A stretch of 50,015 bases of DNA from contig PLQC01000040.1 of assembly GCA_003159675.1 (NCBI GenBank), positions 34,087-84,101 of the forward strand, written 5' to 3'. Source of the stretch: Limisphaerales bacterium (GTDB taxonomy: Bacteria; Verrucomicrobiota; Verrucomicrobiia; Limisphaerales; BOG-1460). The notes under the pieces are model-generated. The model did not search any database and was not told where the DNA came from. It was given only the letters and a program-made list of their open reading frames with translations. Below are positions 15,093-22,865 of the stretch, piece after piece (positions within the stretch are counted from its first letter, which is position 1; the number at the start of each line of letters is the position of its first letter). Both the position numbers and the translations under genes were made by a program.

Positions 15093-15680
15093 ATGAAAAC
15101 GCTCCCCTTCGATTTTTTCCTGGCCTGCAAGCAGCCCGGCGTTTGTCCAACCCGCTTCGTTCTTGTCGTCCGCATCGCAAGTCAGACTGTTTCGCTGTTC
15201 GAGAAGTCCTGTGCGACTTCGCGACTTTGCATTAACCGGCCGGACTCAGCGGCGGTTGCCGGCAAACGCCATACATTTGTGAAACGGTTCCGATGCTCCG
15301 CTTCCCGCTTTGGCATCGGCCAGGCCCAGGGCTCGAATCGCACTCCGCTCGGCCTGCACCGGATCGCTGAAAAAATCGGCGGCGGATGGCCGGTCGGCGC
15401 GGTTTTTAAAAGCCGCCAGGCCGTCGGCTACACGTGGCAGGGTTTGCCGGACGCAACCATCACCAGTCGCATTCTCTGGCTCGAAGGACTTGAACCCGGG
15501 TTCAATCGTGGCGGCAGCGTCGATTCCCGCGCGCGCTATATCTACATTCACGGCACGGGCGACGAGCGCGGATTGGGCCGTCCCGCCTCCTGCGGCTGCA
15601 TCCACCTGGCCGCGGACGATCTGATTCCGCTGTTCGATAGGGTCCCCGTTGGGACGCTGGTCTGGATCGACGCCGGTTGA
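15093..15680 (+). CDS. L,D-transpeptidase (YkuD family)
   Basis: 195 residues. The catalytic signature is complete: HGTGDERGLGRPASCGCIHL gives His153 and Cys169 in the SxGC motif. The upstream IGQAQGSNRTPLGLHRI strand also fits the fold. Such enzymes make 3-3 cross-links in peptidoglycan or attach proteins to it. There is no clear signal peptide in the N-terminal 30 residues, only a mildly hydrophobic RFVLVVRIAS, so export is uncertain. ATG 15093 is the first plausible start. Confidence 0.85.
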   Translation: MKTLPFDFFLACKQPGVCPTRFVLVVRIASQTVSLFEKSCATSRLCINRPDSAAVAGKRHTFVKRFRCSASRFGIGQAQGSNRTPLGLHRIAEKIGGGWPVGAVFKSRQAVGYTWQGLPDATITSRILWLEGLEPGFNRGGSVDSRARYIYIHGTGDERGLGRPASCGCIHLAADDLIPLFDRVPVGTLVWIDAG

Positions 15681-15688
15681 CGCATCTC

Positions 15689-16492
15689 TCAATTCGAATA
15701 CCTGGCGATCAAATTCGTCAGCCCCTTCTCGGTCAGATAGTCCGGCTGTCCTTCGAAGCGAACCGTGTTCTGAGGATCAATCAGTATCACATGCGGGATT
15801 CCCTGTACCCCGAGCATGTTCCACGTCCGGGCCTGGGTGTCCGTGCCCACGGAATAATCCATGTGCGGCGATGTCATCTTGCGAATGTCCTCTTCGATTT
15901 CATTGCTCAGCCCGATGACAACCAGTTGGTCTTTGAATTTTGCCTGCAATTCATTCAGGTGTGAAATGGCTTTGCGGCACGGCTCGGCCCAGGTCGTCCA
16001 AAACTCGACCAGGACAAACTTGCCATCCACCATCGGCGGCGGAGTCAGCCATTGGTCCACGATGATCTGGGGGGGCCGCCGGCCAAGAAAGGACTGCGCA
16101 TACAGTTTTGGCGGGATGACATTTCCATCCTCGTCGATCTGCAGATGCGGGACCGCCGCCGCTGCCGCCTCGGCGACCATGTTGGACCGGAATTGAGCAT
16201 TGGCTTGAAGTTGTTGCTTCTCCACCACCGCGGCCCTGGCGGCATCATACTTGAAATGCCGTTGCAGATCGGGATCCAGGTTCTTCAGTTTGACATTCCC
16301 TATCCCGCGCGCGTGGCTGAAGTAAATGTCGGTCGCCGTGACACTTGTAACGGTCACATTGCTATAGACCTCGCTACCCACCTTCAACACGGGAATAGGC
16401 TCGTCCGCGCGAACGGTCAGCACGACGCTCAATAGTGCGATTGCGGCGACAATCCCCAATCGGGCGCCCTTGTTGGATGTTTGACCCTGCAT
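15689..16492 (-). CDS. Exported TlpA/thioredoxin-fold protein lacking one active-site Cys
   Basis: 267 residues, convergent with the transpeptidase gene. A signal peptide covers residues 1-29 (LGIVAAIALLSVVLTVRA). The C-terminal half is thioredoxin-like: FVLVEFWTTWAEPCRKAISHLNEL, QLVVIGLS, GIPHVILIDP with the cis-Pro. The CxxC is AEPC (Ala169, Cys172), so normal dithiol reductase chemistry is excluded. It may act as a thiol-trapping, isomerase or structural protein. The N-terminal half (30-140) is an unassigned domain with LKVGSEVYSNVTVTSVTATDIYF. Confidence 0.82.
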   Translation of the reverse strand: MQGQTSNKGARLGIVAAIALLSVVLTVRADEPIPVLKVGSEVYSNVTVTSVTATDIYFSHARGIGNVKLKNLDPDLQRHFKYDAARAAVVEKQQLQANAQFRSNMVAEAAAAAVPHLQIDEDGNVIPPKLYAQSFLGRRPPQIIVDQWLTPPPMVDGKFVLVEFWTTWAEPCRKAISHLNELQAKFKDQLVVIGLSNEIEEDIRKMTSPHMDYSVGTDTQARTWNMLGVQGIPHVILIDPQNTVRFEGQPDYLTEKGLTNLIARYSN

Positions 16493-16655
16493 CGTGGGCG
16501 GAAAGAAGCAGGAGGCACGCCAAAACTGCCGTCATCACGGGTGGGCTCGTGTCCCTGAAAGAGTCGATCCGGGTGCGGATCGCCAGGGTGGGATGAGGTC
16601 TTAAACAGCAACTTCGCACTTTTCAGTTCGGGTTTTTGGCTTACTTTCTCTCCAC

Positions 16656-17942
16656 ATGACTTTGAACGAGCAGATGACGAACCTGGCAAAACAGGCCAGG
16701 ACCGCCTCCCGCCAGATCGCCAAACTGACGACCGCGGAAAAGAACGCTTGTTTGTTGGCCATGGCCGAGGCGGTCGAGAAAAATGCCGCCGCCCTTATCC
16801 AGGCCAATGCGCTGGATATGGAAGCCGGAGCAAAATCAGGGCTCTCGTCCGCGATGCTGGACCGGCTCAAGCTCGACGACAAACGCATTCTGGCAATTGC
16901 CCGGGGTCTGCGCGAAGTGGCCGCCTTGCCGGATCCGGTCGGAAAAATCCTCGACGAACGGGTCCGGCCCAATGGGCTGAAGCTCCAGAAAATCAGCACC
17001 CCCATCGGCGTGATCGTCATCATCTACGAGTCCCGCCCCAACGTCACCGCGGACGCCGCCAGCCTTTGTTTCAAGTCCGGCAACGCCACGATTCTGCGAG
17101 GCGGCAAGGAGGCCATGAACTCGAACCGGACGATCGCGCGGGTGATGATTGAATCCGGGAAACAGGCACTGGCAACATTCCCCGAACACGCCGTGCAGGT
17201 TGTGCCGGTGGCGGACCGCGAAGCCATTCCAATCCTGCTGTCCCTCACGCAATACGTGGACCTGTGCATGCCGAGAGGGGGCGAAGGCCTGATCCGTGCC
17301 GTGGCCGAGTGCTCGAAAGTGCCGGTCATCAAACATTACAAGGGCGTTTGTCACGTCTATGTGGATGCGGATGCCGACCTGGCCATGGCCGGGCAAATCG
17401 CCATGAACGCCAAAGTGCAGCGCCCTGCCGTCTGCAACGCCATGGAAACCCTGCTCGTGGACCAGGCTGTCGCCGCGCAGTTCCTCCCCGGAATCGCCGT
17501 GCAACTGGACGAGAAACGCGTCGAGTTGAGATGCGACGCCCGCGCGCTGGCGCTTCTCGGTCCGCAGAGCGCAAACCGCAAAGCGCGAATCAAGGCCGCC
17601 GCCGAACAGGATTGGTTCACCGAATACAATGATTACATCCTGAACGTGCGCGTAGTGGACGGCGTCGCCCAGGCCATCGATCACATCAATCATTACGGCT
17701 CGGCGCATTCGGACAGCATCGTCACGAAGAACGAGTCGCACGCGAAGCAGTTTCTCCAGGAAGTGGATTCCGCCGCCGTTTATTGGAACGCCTCGACGCG
17801 GTTCACCGACGGCGGAGAATTCGGCATGGGCGCCGAAATCGGCATCAGCACGGACAAAATCGGCGCGCGCGGCCCGATGGGGCTGGAGGAGTTGACGAGT
17901 TACAAGTGGATCGGGATCGGCAACGGACAAGTTCGAACCTGA
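16656..17942 (+). CDS. proA: Gamma-glutamyl phosphate reductase
   Basis: 428 residues, aldehyde-dehydrogenase fold. Seen: IGVIVIIYESRPNVTADAASLCFKSGNATILRGGKEA, VDLCMPRGGEGLIR, VPVIKHYKGVCHVYVD and the catalytic Cys in RPAVCNAMETLLV, ending with GPMGLEELTSYKWIGIGNGQVR. It reduces glutamyl-5-phosphate to glutamate-5-semialdehyde with NADPH in proline synthesis. It is followed 23 bp later by a co-directional gene. No proB is in the window. Confidence 0.96.
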   Translation: MTLNEQMTNLAKQARTASRQIAKLTTAEKNACLLAMAEAVEKNAAALIQANALDMEAGAKSGLSSAMLDRLKLDDKRILAIARGLREVAALPDPVGKILDERVRPNGLKLQKISTPIGVIVIIYESRPNVTADAASLCFKSGNATILRGGKEAMNSNRTIARVMIESGKQALATFPEHAVQVVPVADREAIPILLSLTQYVDLCMPRGGEGLIRAVAECSKVPVIKHYKGVCHVYVDADADLAMAGQIAMNAKVQRPAVCNAMETLLVDQAVAAQFLPGIAVQLDEKRVELRCDARALALLGPQSANRKARIKAAAEQDWFTEYNDYILNVRVVDGVAQAIDHINHYGSAHSDSIVTKNESHAKQFLQEVDSAAVYWNASTRFTDGGEFGMGAEIGISTDKIGARGPMGLEELTSYKWIGIGNGQVRT

Positions 17943-17965
17943 TCCGGATCCGCATTGGTAATCTC

Positions 17966-19318
17966 ATGGAAAGCGCTCCCCATACTTCCTCCGCCCCGGA
18001 TGCCGCGGAACGCGCCCGCTGGGTTCACAGCCATTTGCCGCCTCAGGGGCTCTTCGCCGGCCACCAATGGCGCATCTCCCCCACTCCCTTCCGACTCGGA
18101 CCGAAGCTGGCCAAAGACCTGGACTCGCTCGGACGCGCGCTGTTGCAGTTCTATCGCGCGGTCAATCTCCTCTATCGCAAGAGTGTGGAAGGCAAGCAAC
18201 CCGAATGGATCGCCCGGTGGCTGAATATCGGCAAACCGCGAGAGCTGATCGAGCTGCAGGGTTCGGCCGCCTGGAAAAATGAAGTGCCGCGAGTGATCCG
18301 GCCTGACCTGCTCATCACCGAACAGGGCATCAGCGCAACGGAACTGGATTCGGTGCCCGGCGGCATCGGGTTGACGGCCTGGTTGAACCGGATGTACTCC
18401 ACGCGAGAGGCGGACGGCGACTCGTTCGAAGTCATTGGAGGCCCCGACGGAATGGTGCGCGGGTTCGAGTCCATTTTTGGCGACGCCGCGCACGTCCACA
18501 TCATCGTGTCGGAAGAGGCGGCCACCTACCGTCCCGAGATGGAATGGCTGGCGGGACAAATCCAAGGATCGAGATTCAAGGTTCAGCCCCAGACGTTCGG
18601 AGATTTCGCCGACGGCGACGCGGTTTACCGCTTTTTCGAACTGTTCGATGCACCCAACGTGCCGAACGCGGCGAGGATTTTTGAACTTGGCTCAGCCGGC
18701 CGGATTCGGCTGACGCCTCCGCCGAAGCCGATTTTTGAGGAAAAGATGTTGTTTGCGTTGTTGTGGAACCGCAATCTCCAGGGCTTCTGGCGACAGGAAC
18801 TCGGGGAAGGATTCTTCAATCGGCTGCTGCAGCTCACGCCCTACACCTGGCTCGTGGATCCGCATCCCCTGCCGCCGCATGCGGCGATTCCGGAGCTGAA
18901 CCTCACCGACTGGCATCAGCTCAAGACGCTGTCGCAAAAACAGCGCGATCTGGTCTTGAAGGTCTCGGGCTTCTCCGAACACGCATGGGGAGCCCGCGGC
19001 GTTTACATCGGCAGCGATCTCTCCCACGCGGACTGGTCGGCGGCGGTGGACCAGGCGGTGGCCGCGTTTGGCAGCTCGCCGTTCGTCCTGCAGCGTTACG
19101 AGAAGCCTGTTCTTGTGGAAGCCGCGTGGTTTGACTTCGATCGCAACCAATTGGTGCCGATGAAGGCGCGCGCGCGTCTGTGCCCTTACTACTTTGTGGC
19201 GGGAGAGGGCGATGCGGCCCGCGCGCAATTGGGCGGTGTGCTGGCCACCCTGTGTCCGCCGGACAAAAAAATTGTTCATGGCATGCCCGAAGCCATCTTT
19301 GCGCCCTGCTCGATCTGA
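17966..19318 (+). CDS. Putative ATP-grasp-like protein of unknown function
   Basis: 450 residues from ATG 17966; the longer upstream frame only overlaps proA. Seen: LLITEQGISATELDSVPGGIGLTAWL and the C-terminal RDLVLKVSGFSEHAWGARGVYIGSDLSH followed by PFVLQRYEKP. The latter is laid out like the nucleotide-binding lysine/glycine-loop/Glu part of ATP-grasp ligases (compare circularly permuted glutathionylspermidine-synthase-like proteins). No signal peptide or membrane segment. Being 23 bp behind proA it is probably co-transcribed. Substrate unknown; the assignment is by pattern only. Confidence 0.5.
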   Translation: MESAPHTSSAPDAAERARWVHSHLPPQGLFAGHQWRISPTPFRLGPKLAKDLDSLGRALLQFYRAVNLLYRKSVEGKQPEWIARWLNIGKPRELIELQGSAAWKNEVPRVIRPDLLITEQGISATELDSVPGGIGLTAWLNRMYSTREADGDSFEVIGGPDGMVRGFESIFGDAAHVHIIVSEEAATYRPEMEWLAGQIQGSRFKVQPQTFGDFADGDAVYRFFELFDAPNVPNAARIFELGSAGRIRLTPPPKPIFEEKMLFALLWNRNLQGFWRQELGEGFFNRLLQLTPYTWLVDPHPLPPHAAIPELNLTDWHQLKTLSQKQRDLVLKVSGFSEHAWGARGVYIGSDLSHADWSAAVDQAVAAFGSSPFVLQRYEKPVLVEAAWFDFDRNQLVPMKARARLCPYYFVAGEGDAARAQLGGVLATLCPPDKKIVHGMPEAIFAPCSI

Positions 19319-19396
19319 ATTGGGAGACCGAGAATACCGCGCGAAAGCACTTGCGCCGGGGCAAAGCTGGTCCATTATCTTAATCCGCACTTGGAA

Positions 19397-19655
<259 letters not shown>

Positions 19656-19679
19656 CTTTGCGAATCGGAAAACCAGGTC

Positions 19680-19933
19680 ATGGGTAAAACGTATCAGGTT
19701 TACGTTCTTGAGAATTTGACCGGGCAATTCTATATCGGCTTGAGCGAAAACCCTGCTGCCCGCTTGGAACAACACAACACTGGAATCTCCCGATGGACAC
19801 GTCACCGTGGACCATGGGCCTTGGTCTGGCAAAGCAACCGTTTGAGTCTGAGCGACGCTCGCAAACTGGAAAACAAGCTGAAGCGACAGAAAGGTGGCCA
19901 CGGCTTTTATCAACTGACCGGCCTGATCACACA

Positions 19934-19946
<13 letters not shown>
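19680..19946 (+). CDS. GIY-YIG nuclease linked to tRNA-fMet half repeats
   Basis: 88 residues, single-domain GIY-YIG endonuclease (UvrC N-terminal/homing-type). The first strand is YQVYVLEN (5-12), then FYIG at 17-20, Arg28 in ARLEQHNTG, and the metal-binding Glu64 in RKLENKLKRQKG. The ORF begins 26 bp after the third repeat and its TAA stop (19944-19946) is supplied by the CATAA anticodon-loop bases of a fourth tRNA half. So gene and repeat are physically merged. It may nick or cut the tRNA locus to promote spread of the unit. Small cellular GIY-YIG proteins of other roles exist. Confidence 0.85.
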
Positions 19947-20345
<399 letters not shown>

Positions 20346-20375
20346 TTGCACCTGTGAGGCAGGTTGTGCTAAAAT
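20346..20375 (+). promoter_or_regulatory. Promoter of the Phd/VapC pair
   Basis: TTGCAC (20346-20351) and TAAAAT (20370-20375) with an 18-bp spacer, 35 bp upstream of the antitoxin start. A TAGCTAG palindrome overlaps the start region and could be an autoregulatory operator. Confidence 0.5.
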
Positions 20376-20410
20376 AGCTAGTGACTGGTCAATTTAACGA
20401 AGGCAAAATT

Positions 20411-20674
20411 ATGGAAAGTGTCACCGCATTGGAAGCCAAGACCCGGTTTGGTCAACTCCTTGAACGGGTTGCCCAAGGCGAAGAGGTCATCATCACCCGG
20501 CACGAAAAACCGGTCGCGCGGCTGGTGCCCGAAGGCCGCCGCAATCTGGAATCCGTGCGCGCGGCGGTCGCTGGACTTTTCGAGTTGCGCCAGCAAATCT
20601 TTCACCGGAACCGGGGGAAACCAAAACTCACCGCGGCGGAAATCAAAGCCTGGATTGGTGAGGGGCGGCGGTGA
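20411..20674 (+). CDS. Phd/YefM-type antitoxin
   Basis: 87 residues from ATG 20411. The N-terminus MESVTALEAKTRFGQLLERVAQGEEVIITRHEKPVARLVP is the standard Phd/YefM DNA-binding fold. The C-terminal part (from about 55) should be the toxin-binding tail. It neutralises the VapC-like ribonuclease encoded by the overlapping next gene and normally represses its own promoter with it. Confidence 0.93.
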   Translation: MESVTALEAKTRFGQLLERVAQGEEVIITRHEKPVARLVPEGRRNLESVRAAVAGLFELRQQIFHRNRGKPKLTAAEIKAWIGEGRR

Positions 20675-21087
20675 GTGCCAGTTTCATCGTGGATGCGTCC
20701 GTCGGATTTGCGTGGGTCTATCAAGGTCAGGCCACCCCCGAAACCGATCAGTTGCTGAATGAAGTAGCCGCCGGGGCCACGGTGATCGTGCCCGCTCTGT
20801 GGTTTTTGGAAATGTCGAATGTCCTCTTGATCGCGCAACGCCGCCACCGGCTGACGGCGATTCAGCGGAAGGCGGCACTGGAAAAATTGACCGCCATGCA
20901 ATTCACGGTGGACGAAGAAGAGGCGCACCATGCCTTCGGTAGAACCAGTGAACTCGCCGAAAAATACGGCCTCACCATCTACGATGCCGCCTACCTTGAA
21001 CTGGCGTTGCGCCGTTCACTGCCGCTCGCATCCCGTGATGAAACCTTGAGAAACGCCGCCAAGCAATGCGGCCTTAAAGCCCTCTAA
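20671..21087 (+). CDS. VapC-type PIN-domain toxin
   Basis: 138 residues. GTG start overlapping the antitoxin stop (GTGA). The PIN-domain acidic residues are present: Asp8 in FIVDASVGFAW, Glu47 in LEMSNVLL, Asp105 in IYDAAYLELAL and Asp123 in SRDETL. This makes an active endoribonuclease likely. It is the only intact gene pair in the decayed island; such pairs help keep islands in place. Confidence 0.93.
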   Translation: MSASFIVDASVGFAWVYQGQATPETDQLLNEVAAGATVIVPALWFLEMSNVLLIAQRRHRLTAIQRKAALEKLTAMQFTVDEEEAHHAFGRTSELAEKYGLTIYDAAYLELALRRSLPLASRDETLRNAAKQCGLKAL

Positions 21088-21164
21088 ATTTGCGTTGCCT
21101 TGCCCCAAAAAATTGGGGGACTCTTGCGGGCGGATCACGCAATACATTTTTCGTTTTCGTTCAG

Positions 21165-21530
21165 TCAGCCCGTCTCCCTGATGATTTTGCCAGCCACGCC
21201 AATGCGGTCCTTCTGATTGGCGGGCGGCGGAAAGCCAAACCGGGACGACCAGCCGTCTCGGTCGAGACCGAAAGATTGGTGCTCCAATTCGCCCGCGAGA
21301 ATCCAGGCTGGGGTTATGATCGCATCGTCGGTGCCCTGGCTAATCTGGGGCATCGCACTGCCGACCAGACCATCGGCAATATTCTAATGCGACACGGCTT
21401 GGGGCCGGCACCCGAGCGCAAACGCCACACCACTTGGACCGAGTTCATTCGCCGGCACAAGGCAGTCCTCTGGGCCACCGACTTCTTCACCGCAGAAGTT
21501 TGGACGTCCACCGGTCTGACCACCTGCTAA
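21165..21530 (+). pseudogene. Truncated IS481-like integrase/transposase fragment
   Basis: The recognisable part starts near PGRPAVSVETERLVLQFARENPGWGYDRIVGALANLGHR and ends at VLWATDFFTAEVWTSTGLTTC. This is the middle of an integrase-core (rve) protein: HTH, linker and the first catalytic Asp of DDE (ATDFF). The rest of the DDE domain and the normal N-terminus are missing, so it is dead. The frame stays open upstream to 21090 but that part is not protein-like. Confidence 0.75.
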
Positions 21531-21649
21531 GAGCATCGTCACAAAGAACAAGCCACACGAGGCTGATCAAGGCTTGAGCCAAGAGGGCATGCAGTCCAGT
21601 CCGGGCCTTCTAACGTAGCCCGGCGCGATTCACCGACTGCCGGTGTACA

Positions 21650-22165
21650 GAGCGGACCTACCTCAAACAGCTGGTTGAGCGCGGCGATCTGCTGAAGACC
21701 GGCCGGGGGCTTTACGTCCAGACCGATGCGCCGATGACCGAAAACCATTCGCTGGCAGAAGCGGCCAAACGCTCGCCGAAAGGCGTGATCTGCCTGGTAT
21801 CCGCCCTCCGTTTTCATGGCCTTACCACCGAGAATCCCGCCGAGGTCTGGATGGCGATTCCACGCGGAACGCGACCGCCAAAATCCACCACCCCGACGCT
21901 GCGCATCGTGACCCTTTCAGGGGAAATGATGACCGAAGGAATCAAACAGCATGTCATCCAACGCGTGTCCGTGCCGGTCTATGGCGTCGCGAAAACGGTG
22001 GCCGACTGTTTCCGTTTTCGCAATCGCATCGGCGTCAACATCGCAGTCGAGGCGCTGCGGGATGCGTGGCGGGACAAAAAAGCCACCTCCGAGGAACTCT
22101 GGCATTACGCCAAGGTCTGCCGGGTGCTCAATGTCATGCGCCCCTATTTCGACAGCCTTGCATGA
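21650..22165 (+). pseudogene. 5'-truncated AbiEi-family antitoxin
   Basis: In frame from at least 21650 the translation ERTYLKQLVERGDLLKTGRGLYVQ is the winged-HTH N-terminal part of AbiEi-type antitoxins, but no start codon precedes it. The body (SPKGVICLVSALRFHGLTTENPAEVWMAIPRGTRPPKS...RVSVPVYGVAKTVADCFRFRNRIGVNIAVEALRDA) is complete. An internal ATG at 21734 could give a shortened product of 143 residues. The stop overlaps the toxin start as ATGA. Confidence 0.75.
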
Positions 22166-22371
22166 AAAATCACGCTGCTTCAGTCCATGCCCGACTGGCC
22201 CAACGCCGGACCAAAACGGGGGAAGATTACAACGTGGTCTTCGAACAGGAATGGGAGATCTCACTTGAATGCCAGCCGATCGGCATTTGGCCAAAGAATG
22301 CCCTAGAAAGTGGCGACAAAGTGGCGACAAACCCGATGGAGTCCCCGATTCCAGGCTTGTCGAGAGCTTGA
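22162..22371 (+). pseudogene. 5' fragment of an AbiEii-family toxin
   Basis: The first 26 codons (MKNHAASVHARLAQRRTKTGEDYNVV) match the start of AbiEii-type nucleotidyltransferase toxins. Then the frame runs into unrelated sequence, through the right GTGGCGACA repeats, and stops at 22371. The ATGA link to the AbiEi remnant confirms the identity. The catalytic region is missing, so it is inactive. Confidence 0.65.
22310..22329 (+). promoter_or_regulatory. Arm-type-like direct repeats, right side of the island
   Basis: GTGGCGACA at 22310-22318 and 22321-22329, identical to 20099-20118 and 67 bp before the tRNA 5' half at 22396. Confidence 0.55.
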
Positions 22372-22395
22372 GAAGCCCGTAAACTCAGGGCGAAT

Positions 22396-22428
22396 CGCGG
22401 GGTGGAGCAGCCCGGTAGCTCGTCAGGC
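22396..22428 (+). pseudogene. Detached 5' half of tRNA-fMet
   Basis: 33 bases identical to 19397-19429: acceptor 5' strand, D-arm and anticodon 5' strand, ending at the anticodon loop. Identity starts exactly at tRNA base 1 and ends at the loop, with no flanking similarity. It is the reciprocal piece to the extra 3' halves at 19474-19992. Confidence 0.88.
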
Positions 22429-22499
22429 GGCGGCTTGACCCAAGATTTCCCTTCCCTGGCTCCGGATCGCAATGTCGTGCCCCGGCGTGCCGCGCATGC

Positions 22500-22793
22500 A
22501 TGCCCCCATCGGTACGCCAACCCTCGCAGACGCCCGCCCCAGTTTTGATTTCGCTCCCAACCGACACTCGGTCTCCGCTCGTCTTGGAGATTGTTCCTTC
22601 CATCCACGAATTTGGACTCGCGATGGAGTTCTCGCTGCGCACAGGTCCCGAGAACGGCGTTCCGGCGGAAGAATGGAGGATCCATAGCAAAGGCCGGAAT
22701 CTTCTCTTTGAGGACGGCCATACCAAGTGGTATAAAGGTTACTCCACAAACGAGATGACATTCCGCTACGATTGGATTCAGGGCTGGCAATGA
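22500..22793 (+). pseudogene. C-terminal fragment of an H-X9-DG prepilin-type protein
   Basis: The end of the frame (EWRIHSKGRNLLFEDGHTKWYKGYSTNEMTFRYDWIQGWQ) contains His, nine residues, then Asp-Gly, the H-X9-DG signature of DUF1559-like prepilin proteins common in Planctomycetes and Verrucomicrobiota. No prepilin cleavage motif or N-terminal helix is present upstream, where the tRNA 5' half lies. It appears to be the stump of a gene cut by the rearrangement. Confidence 0.6.
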
Positions 22794-22865
22794 GCGGCTT
22801 TCAATGAATTCGTTCTGGAGCAACCTGTATGATCGATTCAAAGACCGCCGCCAAGGATTTCAAGT

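Noticed and set aside
22227..22841. 204-aa minus-strand frame spanning the tRNA 5' half
   Set aside because: It crosses the tRNA fragment and the H-X9-DG stump, which is readable on the plus strand.
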